64,000 nucleotides of DNA from Segatella copri (GCF_009495355.1 NZ_VZAD01000034.1:48028-112027); one strand, 5' to 3'; positions 36,225 to 44,579 are shown, counted from the stretch's first letter. Notes: generated by a model from the letters alone, not told the origin. Numbers and translations: made by a program.

Positions 36225-37232
36225 TTATTTCAGCAGTTGGTCCAACTTGCTGTTCAGCTCATTCTTCTTCAGGCTCCGCGCCACGATTTTGCCATTCTTC
36301 AGCACGATGTTGTCGGGGATTCCTATCAGTCCGAGTTTCAGGAGAGTCTTGTCGGCAAGCAAGTCTCCGTTGCATACGTTGGGCCATGAGATGGAGTCGC
36401 GCTCCAGGTTTCTTTTACAGTCGGCCTTATTGCCGTCTATACAGATACTCATCAGTTTGAGTTTTCCCTGCGAACTGCGCTGGCGCTTCTTGAGTTCACG
36501 CAAGAGGTCCATGCTGTCGAAGACGGAGGTTGACCAGGTGGTGATGACGGCTACGGGTGCTGAAGCAAGAGATGTGCTTGATATGAGTTTCCCGTTGGTG
36601 TCGTAGGCTGTGAATACAGGCAGTTGTGAGCCGATGCCTGCGCTCTTGAGCCATTTGATCTGCTGTGTCAGTCTTGCGAGATTGCCGTTGCCGGGCTGTT
36701 CCTTGCTCAGAATGCTGAGCAGTTGTGAAGCCTTGGCGTAATCGGGCGAAAGAGCAGCCACGAAGTATTTTCTGACGAGGAATACGCTTACTACCGAGGC
36801 AGGGTTGTCTTTGATAAACTGCTCGGCTATTCGGGTTTCTTCGGGAGGTGAGACGTTGAGAATCTGTTCGCGGAACGAGTTCATGAGCTCATTGTCCTTG
36901 CTTCCCTTTACAGTAAGTTCCTTGAGGTGAGAGGCGTCAGCCTTGATGTCTACCGACTGTCCCGGCTCAGCGAATACTGGCTGCTCGGAGAAGTTGGGGA
37001 ACACAATCATCAGGGTAAATTTGTCTTTGCAGGGAGCCTCGTAGGTGAAACGTCCGTCTATCACCTTGATGGTGTCGACACCTTCGATGCCGCCATCAGG
37101 ACTGTAAACATAAAATTCACCTTGGTCCATGTGAAGAAATCTGCCTTCGAGCTGAAATCTGTTGCTGCTTACCCCACAGGCGGTAAGTGTAAGACTTGCT
37201 ATTAGAATAAAAAAATAAGCAAATTTTTTCAT
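36225..37232 (-). CDS. DUF4369 lipoprotein with thioredoxin-like domain lacking CxxC
   Basis: A 335-residue lipoprotein (lipobox LTLTACG). The N-terminal region (FQLEGRFLHMDQGEFYVYSPDGG, then a strand set with FTYEAPCKDKFTLMIVFPN) is the DUF4369 pattern often fused to TlpA-like thioredoxin folds. The C-terminal 125 residues keep that fold, with APVAVITTWSTSVFDSM at the active-site position and IGIPDNIVLKNGKIVAR as the cis-Pro region, but the usual W-C-x-x-C is replaced by W-S-T-S-V. It probably has no disulfide activity. A longer upstream start would run into tRNA-Leu and was rejected. Confidence 0.82.
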   Translation of the reverse strand: MKKFAYFFILIASLTLTACGVSSNRFQLEGRFLHMDQGEFYVYSPDGGIEGVDTIKVIDGRFTYEAPCKDKFTLMIVFPNFSEQPVFAEPGQSVDIKADASHLKELTVKGSKDNELMNSFREQILNVSPPEETRIAEQFIKDNPASVVSVFLVRKYFVAALSPDYAKASQLLSILSKEQPGNGNLARLTQQIKWLKSAGIGSQLPVFTAYDTNGKLISSTSLASAPVAVITTWSTSVFDSMDLLRELKKRQRSSQGKLKLMSICIDGNKADCKRNLERDSISWPNVCNGDLLADKTLLKLGLIGIPDNIVLKNGKIVARSLKKNELNSKLDQLLK

Positions 37233-37246
37233 ATGTAGGAGGAAAG

Positions 37247-37332
37247 TGCCGCGAGCGGGACTCGAACCCGCACAGCCATTACTGGCCAAGGGATTTTAAG
37301 TCCCTCGTGTCTACCAATTCCACCATTGCGGC
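37247..37332 (-). tRNA. tRNA-Leu (anticodon TAA)
   Basis: An 86-base class II tRNA on the minus strand. The anticodon loop CTTAAAA reads TAA for codon TTA, flanked by AGGGA and TCCCT. A long variable arm (TTGGCCAGTAATGGCTGT) and the T arm GCGGG-TTCGAGT-CCCGC are clear. The acceptor strands GCCGCAA and TCGCGGC pair except at the sixth position, where A faces C. Confidence 0.94.
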
Positions 37333-37351
37333 ATGGTAAACAATAAAAGAG

Positions 37352-37424
<73 letters not shown>

Positions 37425-37436
37425 AAAATGTGAGTG

Positions 37437-37468
37437 CAAAGATAGTGCTATTTCTTGGAACAGCCAAA
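37437..37468 (-). promoter_or_regulatory. Promoter for tRNA-Gly and tRNA-Leu
   Basis: On the minus strand TTTG (37468-37465) and TATCTTTG (37444-37437) are 20 bp apart, an exact consensus, 12 bp before tRNA-Gly. No terminator is visible between tRNA-Leu and the lipoprotein gene at 37,232, so that gene may also be read from here. Confidence 0.85.
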
Positions 37469-37528
37469 AAAAATCACATTTTTTTAGATGAAAAGTTGTT
37501 TTTTCTTGGCTTCTTCCCTGTTTCTGGC

Positions 37529-38107
37529 TTAGTTTCCTACGCTTACTGGGCAGCCAAGTCCGTCGTAGCTGATGCCGTATCTCATCAGCGCCTCGCCCTT
37601 GGCTCCTTCTGTAATGGCGCCTGTTTCTAAGGAATAGGTACGCTTGCACTTCTTGCACATGACCGACTGGCGTATTCCGTTCAGCTCGAGTGGATAGTTG
37701 GTGCCGCCGTATTGTGTGATACAGTTGGGGCATTGTCTGTCCCAGGCCACATGCCCCTGAAAGTTGCTGCATCCGATGATGATTCCGTTGTTGGCTCCCA
37801 AGGGGTGAGTCTTGATGCGGTTGTCCCATCCCTCTGTGCGGTCGGTAGTAATCTTGATGTCCTCGGTGATGTTTCTTCCGTCGTTGAGTGTGGAATAAAT
37901 GTGCCAGACACCAAGATTTTTCACGCTGATGAAGGTGTAGCATCCGGGATTGAGCAGGGCTGTCTCAATGGAGGTTCCTGGATGCAACTTGGGATTGAAG
38001 TAAAAACTGCATGGGAAGCGGGTGCTGATCAGGTCTTCCGCATCACAGCCGGCAAGGACTGTCAGGCAGAAGAGCAAGGCCATGCTCCACGCCCAGCCAT
38101 GTTTCAC
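37529..38107 (-). CDS. Lipoprotein with two CxxC knuckles, unknown function
   Basis: A 192-residue lipoprotein (lipobox LTVLAGC followed by acidic DAED). The C-terminal half has two cysteine knuckles, RQCPNC and VMCKKC, 22 residues apart, with an additional Cys in IIIGCSNFQG. This looks like a zinc-ribbon or a Rieske-like beta fold that has lost its His ligands. Starts are uncertain: I used GTG at 38107 because it gives Lys-His before the hydrophobic core; GTG 38134 and ATG 38083 are alternatives. It sits downstream of argH on the same strand. Function not assigned. Confidence 0.68.
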   Translation of the reverse strand: MKHGWAWSMALLFCLTVLAGCDAEDLISTRFPCSFYFNPKLHPGTSIETALLNPGCYTFISVKNLGVWHIYSTLNDGRNITEDIKITTDRTEGWDNRIKTHPLGANNGIIIGCSNFQGHVAWDRQCPNCITQYGGTNYPLELNGIRQSVMCKKCKRTYSLETGAITEGAKGEALMRYGISYDGLGCPVSVGN

Positions 38108-38159
38108 CTTATTATATATATAGGAGTGTTTCACTTCTTTGTCTTTCTGCTTTTAGTTT

Positions 38160-39500
38160 TTACCTTCCGAGCAGTTCCTTTTCAGCATTCTCCATGCGCT
38201 CAAAGTGGAACTCGGAGAGTGTATTCTCCATCAGTTCCTGAATCTTGTCGTTGCACAGGTTGCCGATGCTTCCCTCGTGGGTGTGGTGAATGTCCTTGTT
38301 GGGCTTAAACTCGCCAGCCTCGATTTCCAGTCCTACTTTCTTGTAAGCATCACGGAAAGGAGTTCCGTTGGCAGCCAACTGGTTTACTTCTTCTACCGAG
38401 AACATAGGGTCGTAGCGAGGATCGTCGAGGATGTGCTCGTTCACCTCCATCTTGTTGATGATGTAGGCAGCCATCTGCAGGCAGTCTTTCAGCTCGCCGA
38501 AGGCAGGGAGGAACACCTCCTTGATGATCTGCAGGTCGCGGAAGTAGCCCACTGGCAGGTTGTTCATGATGAGCATTACCTGTTGTGGCAGACTCTGCAA
38601 CTTGTTGCTCTTGGCGCGAATCAGCTCGAACACGTCAGGGTTTTTCTTGTGAGGCATGATGCTCGAGCCAGTGGTGCATTCCTTAGGCAGCTTGACGAAT
38701 CCGAAGTTCTGACAGTTGAACATACATGCATCGAAAGCCATCTTGGCGAGAGTTCCCGCCACGGTAGCCATGGCGAAAGCCACGTTGCGCTCCATCTTTC
38801 CTCTTCCCATCTGGGCATAAACCACGTTGTAGTCCATGCTGTCGAAGCCGAGCAACTGGGTTGTCATGGTTCGGTTGAGCGGGAAACTGCTTCCGTAGCC
38901 GGCAGCGCTTCCCAAGGGGTTGCGGTTGGTCATGCGATAGGCTGCCTGCAGGAAGAGCATGTCGTCGGCAAGGCTCTCAGCATAAGCGCCAAACCACAGG
39001 CCGAAGGACGAAGGCATGGCTACTTGCAGATGTGTGTAGCCAGGCATCAGCACGTTCTTGTACTGTTCGCTCTTCTGTATGAGTTCATCGAAGAGAATCT
39101 TCACGGCATCGACGATTTCCTTCAGTTCGTGGCGTGTGAAGAGCTTCAGGTCTACCAGCACCTGGTCGTTGCGCGAGCGTCCGGAGTGTATCTTCTTTCC
39201 CATGTCGCCCAACTTCTGTGTCAGCATCAGTTCCACTTGGGAGTGTACGTCCTCTACGCCGTCTTCAATTACGAACTCGCCTTTTTCGGCTATGGCGTAG
39301 ATGTTCTTGAGTTCAGCAAGGAGTTGTGGCAGCTCTTCCTTGCCGAGCAGTCCGATGCTTTCGAGCATGGTGATGTGCGCCATGCTTCCCAGTACGTCAT
39401 ACTTGGCGAGATAGAGGTCCAGTTCTCTGTCGCGTCCTACGGTGAAGCGTTCTATCTCCTTGTTCACTTCAAAGTTTTTTTCCCAAAGTTTTTGTGCCAT
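38160..39500 (-). CDS. argH: Argininosuccinate lyase
   Basis: Splits argininosuccinate into arginine and fumarate, the last step of arginine synthesis. The 446-residue protein carries the superfamily signature GSSIMPHKKNPDVFELIRAKS, the substrate-site KIHSGRSRNDQV, and PGYTHLQVAMPSSFG with the catalytic His. It is in a leftward run with the SRPBCC gene and pyrE, linking arginine and pyrimidine metabolism through carbamoyl-phosphate use. Other arg genes are not in this window. Confidence 0.95.
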   Translation of the reverse strand: MAQKLWEKNFEVNKEIERFTVGRDRELDLYLAKYDVLGSMAHITMLESIGLLGKEELPQLLAELKNIYAIAEKGEFVIEDGVEDVHSQVELMLTQKLGDMGKKIHSGRSRNDQVLVDLKLFTRHELKEIVDAVKILFDELIQKSEQYKNVLMPGYTHLQVAMPSSFGLWFGAYAESLADDMLFLQAAYRMTNRNPLGSAAGYGSSFPLNRTMTTQLLGFDSMDYNVVYAQMGRGKMERNVAFAMATVAGTLAKMAFDACMFNCQNFGFVKLPKECTTGSSIMPHKKNPDVFELIRAKSNKLQSLPQQVMLIMNNLPVGYFRDLQIIKEVFLPAFGELKDCLQMAAYIINKMEVNEHILDDPRYDPMFSVEEVNQLAANGTPFRDAYKKVGLEIEAGEFKPNKDIHHTHEGSIGNLCNDKIQELMENTLSEFHFERMENAEKELLGR

Positions 39501-39591
39501 TTTCTTATGTTGATTTACTTCATGTTACTAAAGTTCCTCTTGCCCGGAATCGTCTTGTTGCTTATTCCTCTTGAGGGGAAATGTCGTTGTT

Positions 39592-40053
39592 TTAATCTTC
39601 GTATGAAATCATTGCCAGGGCATTGGCAATCTTCTCTATGCCTTCTTCGAGCGGCTTCTTCACCATACCTTTGATGAATGGGTTGAGATCGGCCTTGATG
39701 GTAAGCTTCATCTTGCAGGCAGTGTCGCTTGTAGGCAGCAGCTGAATCCAGAAGTTGAAAGGAACGGGGCTGTTTTCTGTTTCAAACTTGATGGTCTTAG
39801 GCTCCTCGCGGTCGATAATTCGCATCTTGATTTCGCCCACCATAGGTGCGGTAATAGAGATGCTGTCGCTATCAAACTTGAGGTCCTTCAGCTTTTCCAT
39901 TTCCTTTCTCTTGTCCTCAGGAATCTGGTCTTTCACCTGCTCGAATTTGTCTTTGAGTCGCTGCAGGTTGTTCAGATCGCTCAATGTACGATAAACAGAT
40001 TCCTGCTTGTGAGGAATCTGTTTGATATTACTTTCGAATGTACTTGTACTCAT
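39592..40053 (-). CDS. SRPBCC-family protein
   Basis: A 153-residue protein with the START/polyketide-cyclase-like pattern: an N-terminal strand with SNIKQIPHKQESVYRTLSDLNNLQRLKDKF, central strands ISITAPMVGEIKMRIIDREEPKTIKFETE, and a C-terminal helix PLEEGIEKIANALAMISY. Such folds bind hydrophobic ligands or assist lipid or coenzyme transfer. No specific ligand can be named. It lies between pyrE (19 bp upstream) and argH (91 bp downstream) on the same strand, an arrangement seen often in Bacteroidota. Confidence 0.8.
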   Translation of the reverse strand: MSTSTFESNIKQIPHKQESVYRTLSDLNNLQRLKDKFEQVKDQIPEDKRKEMEKLKDLKFDSDSISITAPMVGEIKMRIIDREEPKTIKFETENSPVPFNFWIQLLPTSDTACKMKLTIKADLNPFIKGMVKKPLEEGIEKIANALAMISYED

Positions 40054-40072
40054 TATTGATGGATCAGCTTGA

Positions 40073-40711
40073 TTACTTCTTCCAGTTGGCTGGGTCTTTG
40101 CGCCAGTCGTGGAGCAGTTCTACGTCTTCCTGTGCGATGTATCCGGTCTCCAAAGCCTCGGCTACTACGTGCTCATAGTCGGTAAGAGTTACCAGCTTGA
40201 CACCAGCGTCGGCGAATGCTTTCTCGGCAACAGGGAAACCGTAAGTGTAGCTTGCCACCATGCCTATAACCTCGTTTCCGTTCTTTCGGAGAGCCTCTAC
40301 GGCTTTGAGTGAGCTTCCACCGGTAGAGATCAAGTCTTCTACAACCACTACTTTGGCGTCAGACTTCAGTTCGCCCTCGATGAGGTTCTGCATACCATGG
40401 TCCTTGGGTTTAGAACGAACGTATACGAAAGGCAAGTTCAGTTCGTCGGCCACCAATGCGCCTTGTGCGATGGCGCCAGTTGCCACACCAGCTACGGCGT
40501 CAGCCTCAGGGAATTGTTCGAGGATGGTGTGTACGAGTTCGAGCTTCACGTAGTTGCGCAGCTCTGGGAACGACAAAGTCTTGCGGTTGTCACAATAGAA
40601 AGGAGACTTCCAGCCAGAAGCCCATGTGAAAGGATCGTTAGGCTGCAGTTTGATAGCCTTGACGTTTAATAACTTTGATGCGAAATCTTTCTTCAGTTTG
40701 TCCATAATCAT
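40073..40711 (-). CDS. pyrE: Orotate phosphoribosyltransferase
   Basis: Joins orotate and PRPP to give OMP in pyrimidine synthesis. The PRPP-binding motif VVVVEDLISTGGSS is complete, and the N-terminal ITLQP-type region AIKLQPNDPFTWASGWKSPFYCDNR is the orotate-site signature. The 212-residue length is normal. Two starts, 40711 and 40705, are both close behind a strong promoter. It heads the leftward pyrE-SRPBCC-argH set. Confidence 0.95.
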   Translation of the reverse strand: MIMDKLKKDFASKLLNVKAIKLQPNDPFTWASGWKSPFYCDNRKTLSFPELRNYVKLELVHTILEQFPEADAVAGVATGAIAQGALVADELNLPFVYVRSKPKDHGMQNLIEGELKSDAKVVVVEDLISTGGSSLKAVEALRKNGNEVIGMVASYTYGFPVAEKAFADAGVKLVTLTDYEHVVAEALETGYIAQEDVELLHDWRKDPANWKK

Positions 40712-40733
40712 TAAAGGATTAAAGTTTTGCTTG

Positions 40734-40765
40734 CAAAGGTACGTTAAAACGCAGACAAAACCAAA
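40734..40765 (-). promoter_or_regulatory. Promoter for pyrE operon
   Basis: On the minus strand TTTG (40765-40762) and TACCTTTG (40741-40734) are exactly 20 bp apart, with the ATG 22 bp further on. Confidence 0.85.
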
Positions 40766-40786
40766 TTTATTATTTATTTTTTGAAC

Positions 40787-41515
40787 TTATTGTCCTTTGG
40801 CGTATCCTATGGTGAGGATGCTGAACTTCATCGAGTCTGCTGCCTTCATCAGTTCCCGGCAGCAGGAAATGATGGTGGCTCCTGTTGTGCACACGTCGTC
40901 AACGATGAGCAGATGCTTGTTTTCGAGGCTTTCGGCCTTGCTTCCTCCTGGTGCGTAGTCGGGCGACAGGGCAAAGACATCCTGCACATTGATGTTGCGT
41001 TCCCATCGGTTCTTGTGTGTCTGGCTTTCGACGAAAGTCTTTCTTCTGACGAGCTTGTTGAGTATGGGAATCTTTGTAGCTTCGTGTAGTCCTCGCGCTA
41101 TGGCCTCGCTCTGGTTGTAGCCCCGCTCTCTTTTTCGTTTGGGCGCCAGAGGGATAGGCACGATGGCGTCTATGCCATCGAAGAACTGTATGCGGAGGGC
41201 TTCGTTGGCCAGTAGGTGTCCCATGCCTACGCCTACTTCCTCATGCTGGTTGTATTTGAGCTGGTAGAGCAGGTTGCTGGCAGGAGCGTGCCCGTGATAA
41301 TGAAACAGGGCGCAGCATTTCTCTACGGGAATACTGTGCCAGAAGAGTTTTGCCATGTCATTGTCTTCTGGCTGTTGCCAGGTGTTGGTGCGTGGCAGAT
41401 GCAGATTGCACGCTATGCAGATGATTTCCTCCTCGCCCAGCAGTCGTTGACCGCAGATAAGGCAATGGCGTGGACAGAGCAGGTCGAGAATCTGGGCTAA
41501 TAGGCTGAGTCGCAT
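40787..41515 (-). CDS. comF: ComF-family phosphoribosyltransferase-like protein
   Basis: A 242-residue protein with an N-terminal zinc ribbon (CPRHCLICGQRLLGEEEIICIAC) and a C-terminal PRTase domain whose PRPP loop is LLIVDDVCTTGATI. In transformable bacteria ComF helps handle incoming single-stranded DNA; elsewhere the role is unclear. With comM at 34,618 this is the second competence-linked gene in the window, though both are widespread. The ATG at 41515 was chosen because it starts 14 bp after the recX stop and before the first domain; the longer frame overlaps recX. Confidence 0.9.
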   Translation of the reverse strand: MRLSLLAQILDLLCPRHCLICGQRLLGEEEIICIACNLHLPRTNTWQQPEDNDMAKLFWHSIPVEKCCALFHYHGHAPASNLLYQLKYNQHEEVGVGMGHLLANEALRIQFFDGIDAIVPIPLAPKRKRERGYNQSEAIARGLHEATKIPILNKLVRRKTFVESQTHKNRWERNINVQDVFALSPDYAPGGSKAESLENKHLLIVDDVCTTGATIISCCRELMKAADSMKFSILTIGYAKGQ

Positions 41516-41529
41516 AGGCCGGTTGTATT

Positions 41530-42072
41530 TTAGAATTGTTCCTCTTCGAAGTCTTCGTCTTCTGCTTCCATTCCCATCTTGTCGATGCATTTGTGTATGA
41601 GGTCTATGCTGAAGCCTCTTCCCATGGCAAACCGTATGAGTTTCATCGAACGCTCATAGTCGTTTTTCGCCTTGATGGTTTTGTATTTGCTCTTCATCAG
41701 GGGCAGCAGGGTTTCCATGTAGAGTCCGTCTTCTATCTCCTCGAAGATGGGGTCGGATATTTCCTTAGGTATGTGTTTCATCCAGAGAGCCTGTTCCACC
41801 TTGCGCCGTCCCCACTTGTTGTATTTTATCTTGTCGTTGATAAAGAAGCGGGCGAATCGTTCGTCGTCGACAAACTTCTTCTGTGTCAGGAACTCCATGT
41901 TTCGTGCAATGGCTTCCTCGCTCAGTTCCCACTTCTTCATCTTGTCGAGCATTTCCTGCGAGCAATGTTCGGCTTGGGTGCAGAGAGTGGTGAGCTTCAG
42001 CAGGGCTTGTTGCTCGGTCATGGGTTTTTTGGGTCGCTTGGGCTTGTTGTAGTTGCTGTATTCCATACTCAT
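41530..42072 (-). CDS. recX: Regulatory protein RecX
   Basis: A 180-residue RecA modulator. Three-helix repeats are visible: ALLKLTTLCTQAEHCSQEMLDKMKKW, then FLTQKKFVDDERFARFFINDKIKYNKWGRRKVEQALWMKHI, which contains the family signature, and a last repeat ending MGRGFSIDLIHKCI. recX is followed closely by comF and preceded by prmC on the same strand. Starts at 42072 and 42066 are equivalent. The acidic tail EAEDEDFEEEQF is unusual but harmless. Confidence 0.88.
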   Translation of the reverse strand: MSMEYSNYNKPKRPKKPMTEQQALLKLTTLCTQAEHCSQEMLDKMKKWELSEEAIARNMEFLTQKKFVDDERFARFFINDKIKYNKWGRRKVEQALWMKHIPKEISDPIFEEIEDGLYMETLLPLMKSKYKTIKAKNDYERSMKLIRFAMGRGFSIDLIHKCIDKMGMEAEDEDFEEEQF

Positions 42073-42117
42073 TCTTCTGTTTTCATATGAAAAGTTGAGG
42101 CTTTTCAGTCTCCTCGG

Positions 42118-43005
42118 TTATTTCTTCATCGCTCGCATCATTCTCTTCTTGCCATAGAAATCTTGTTGGGTCTCTATGTTCTCGAATCCGAATCCTTCGA
42201 GCATTTCCCTTGTTTCCTTCTCGTAGATGGGATTGATTTCGAAGTAGAGCCTTCCTCCGTCGGCAAGCTCCAGGGCGGCAATCTCTGCGATGGCCCGATA
42301 GAATCTCAGCGGGTCTTCATTGGGAACGAAGAGGGCGAGGCAGGGTTCGTAGTTCAATACATTCTTCGCCATGTCTGCTTTCTCTTTCTCGCAGATATAG
42401 GGTGGGTTGCTCACGATGATGTCGAGGCTGGGCTCGTTCTTTATGCCTTCTTTTGTCATCTTGAGCAAGTCGAACACATCAGCATGCTTTATTTTTGTGT
42501 TGGAATTCAACTTTTTGGCGTTTTCTGTAGCTGTGGCAATGGCTTTCTCCGAGATGTCTATTCCTGTTACCGTCGATTGTGGAATGTCGAGACTTAGTGT
42601 GATGGCAATGCAGCCGGAGCCTGTGCAGATGTCTAAGATGTTGGGGTGATGAACAGCTGGCTTTCCTGTTGCAGCCTCCTTCTCCTTTTGTGTGTCGACT
42701 ATCCACTTGCAAAGTTCGGCAGTCTCGGGACGTGGGATAAGAACTCCCGGCTCTACACGAAACTTTCTTCCGCCAAAGTCGGCTTCGCCCAATACATACT
42801 GTACAGGCTCAGCTTTTTGCAGTCGAGCCATAATTTCTTCGAGTTTTATGCTCTCGTCTGCAGATAATTCAGTAATTTTGCCACAGATTATGTCGGTCAG
42901 CGTCATTCCGTATTTCACTTCCAGTACGGTGCGGACGATAGCTCTTGCTTCATCTGCATCGTAGAGAGGGGTGAGTGATTGCCAAAGTTGCTGATACGTA
43001 TTCAT
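42118..43005 (-). CDS. prmC: Peptide chain release factor N5-glutamine methyltransferase
   Basis: Methylates the GGQ glutamine of release factors RF1 and RF2. The 295-residue protein has an N-terminal helical domain, the SAM site ILDICTGSGCIAITLSLDIP, and the diagnostic catalytic motif IIVSNPPYIC. It is the first gene of the leftward prmC-recX-comF run and is divergent from ribD across a 90-bp gap. Confidence 0.94.
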   Translation of the reverse strand: MNTYQQLWQSLTPLYDADEARAIVRTVLEVKYGMTLTDIICGKITELSADESIKLEEIMARLQKAEPVQYVLGEADFGGRKFRVEPGVLIPRPETAELCKWIVDTQKEKEAATGKPAVHHPNILDICTGSGCIAITLSLDIPQSTVTGIDISEKAIATATENAKKLNSNTKIKHADVFDLLKMTKEGIKNEPSLDIIVSNPPYICEKEKADMAKNVLNYEPCLALFVPNEDPLRFYRAIAEIAALELADGGRLYFEINPIYEKETREMLEGFGFENIETQQDFYGKKRMMRAMKK

Positions 43006-43094
43006 GTCAGTCTACAATGATTTGATTTATTTTTCGAGAACAAAGATACGACATTTTATCGAAAGCAAGTAAAAAACAACGAAGAAATTGTGAT

Positions 43095-44123
43095 ATGGAG
43101 CAGAATAATATATCTTTGGGAAACCCTCTTGCGGGCAAACCTTCCCCTTCTCAGCAGGAGATAGACGAACATTTCATGCGCCGCTGTCTGCAACTGGCTA
43201 AGAATGGCCGTCAGAATGCGAAGCCCAATCCCATGGTGGGAGCCGTTATCGTAAGTGAGGATGGCAGAATCCTGGGCGAGGGCTATCATGTGCGCTGTGG
43301 CGAGGGTCATGCCGAGGTCAATGCCTTTGCATCGGTCAAGCCCGAGGACGAGCATCTGTTGGCAGGAGCTACAATTTATGTGAGCCTTGAGCCTTGTTCG
43401 CATTATGGCAAGACGCCTCCCTGCGCCGACCTCATCGTGAGCAAGCGGGTGAAAAGATGTGTCTGTGGGTGTGTCGATCCTTTTGCCAAGGTACAGGGCC
43501 GTGGCATTCAGAAGATTCGTGAGGCAGGCATCGAGGTGACGGTGGGCGTCTTGGAGTCGGAATGTCTCGAACTGAACAAGCGCTTCATCACCTACAACAC
43601 GCATCAGCGTCCTTACATCATACTGAAGTGGGCGCAGACTGCCAATGGCTTCCTCGACAATGAAGGCAAGGGAATGGCTGTCTCGTCGGCCTTTACCAAG
43701 ATGCTTTCTCATAAGCTCAGGGCTGAGAACGACGCCATCCTGGTGGGACGGGTTACCGATGAGCGCGACCACAGTCAGCTGAATGTTCGCGACTGGTATG
43801 GTAAGAATCCTGTGCGCTTGGTCATCGATCGCCATCATCCTTGTTTCGAGGGCTTGGACTTCTCTAAGGGCAACGAGGCGGTGCTGCGCCAGATCATGAG
43901 CTTCCTATATATTAATAAGGTGCAATCGTTGATTGTGGAGGGTGGAGCCATCACTCACCAGTCTTTCCTTGATGCCGGTCTTTGGGATGAAATCAGGATA
44001 GAGACAGCCACGGCTAAGTTTGTCAAGACAGGCACCGAGGCACCGAGGCTTCCTCGCGATGTGAAGCCGATAAGTCATGAGGAATACGATGGCAATGTCA
44101 TTGATACCTATGAGCGAGCATAA
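43095..44123 (+). CDS. ribD: Bifunctional riboflavin deaminase/reductase
   Basis: Performs the second and third steps of riboflavin synthesis. The N-terminal deaminase domain (about 20-165) has the zinc site in GEGHAEVNAF and EPCSHYGKTPPCADL. The C-terminal reductase domain (about 170-340) includes RPYIILKWAQTANGFLDN and VDRHH-like VIDRHHPC. The 342-residue length is normal. No FMN riboswitch is visible in the 90-bp leader. A small ORF follows after 36 bp. Confidence 0.94.
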   Translation: MEQNNISLGNPLAGKPSPSQQEIDEHFMRRCLQLAKNGRQNAKPNPMVGAVIVSEDGRILGEGYHVRCGEGHAEVNAFASVKPEDEHLLAGATIYVSLEPCSHYGKTPPCADLIVSKRVKRCVCGCVDPFAKVQGRGIQKIREAGIEVTVGVLESECLELNKRFITYNTHQRPYIILKWAQTANGFLDNEGKGMAVSSAFTKMLSHKLRAENDAILVGRVTDERDHSQLNVRDWYGKNPVRLVIDRHHPCFEGLDFSKGNEAVLRQIMSFLYINKVQSLIVEGGAITHQSFLDAGLWDEIRIETATAKFVKTGTEAPRLPRDVKPISHEEYDGNVIDTYERA

Positions 44124-44159
44124 ACACATTAAACACTACACATTAAACATTGACAATCG

Positions 44160-44315
44160 ATGAGCAATAGATTTACATCACGCCTGAGCGATAATGACGA
44201 TTACAAGCGAGACGAGTTGATTCGCAAGATAGAGCATGCTGTGGAGCACATGACTCTCTCCGAGCTGGAAGCTTTGTCTTACGATATGTTTACTAAAGGG
44301 TATATTACGGATTGA
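44160..44315 (+). CDS. Small acidic-helical protein, 51 residues
   Basis: A short frame from ATG 44160 to TGA 44315. The protein starts MSNRFTSRLSDNDDYKR and continues as a charged amphipathic helix (IEHAVEHMTLSELEALSYDM), ending KGYITD. Codon use matches the neighbouring genes, and there is a clear separation between charged and hydrophobic positions, which argues for a real gene. It lies 36 bp downstream of ribD in the same direction and before a large palindromic repeat. I cannot assign a function. Confidence 0.6.
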   Translation: MSNRFTSRLSDNDDYKRDELIRKIEHAVEHMTLSELEALSYDMFTKGYITD

Positions 44316-44329
44316 AGTTTCTCAAGTTT

Positions 44330-44570
44330 TACCCCACACGCCCTGAAAGGGCAGAAGCTCTTAGCCCAGGGCATCGCCCTGGGTTATCATGTTCGCAAAC
44401 TTGACGCCCTGTAAGGGCAAAAGCTTTAAAACTCACACGGAAATTTATAAAGCTTTTGCCCTTACAGGGCGCATTGCTGACTGTTACTATACCCAGGACG
44501 CTGCCCTGGGCTAAGAGCTTTTGGGCCTTCAGCCCGTGCTTGAGCCACATGCGAAAGTTCAATCAGTAAT
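44330..44570. repeat. Nested palindromic repeat (REP-like), full element
   Basis: A near-symmetrical element of about 240 bp. The inner arms (44405-44428 and 44448-44471) are a perfect 24-bp inverted repeat with a 19-base loop. Outer arms pair GCTCTTAGCCCAGGGC with GCCCTGGGCTAAGAGC. Smaller hairpins (GCCCTGTAAGGGC, GGGCCTTCAGCCC) are nested inside. The right end is CCACATGCGAAAGTTCA. This resembles REP/BIME elements mobilised by IS200-like tyrosine transposases, but none is in the window. A half copy lies at 60,830. Confidence 0.85.
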
Positions 44571-44579
44571 AAAAACAAA

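Noticed and set aside
37233..37289. N-terminal extension of the DUF4369 lipoprotein
   Set aside because: It would overlap tRNA-Leu and bury the signal peptide.
38205..39674. 489-codon plus-strand open frame opposite argH
   Set aside because: It mirrors argH, whose conserved motifs prove the minus strand is coding. The translation is His/Val/Leu-rich with no known motif.
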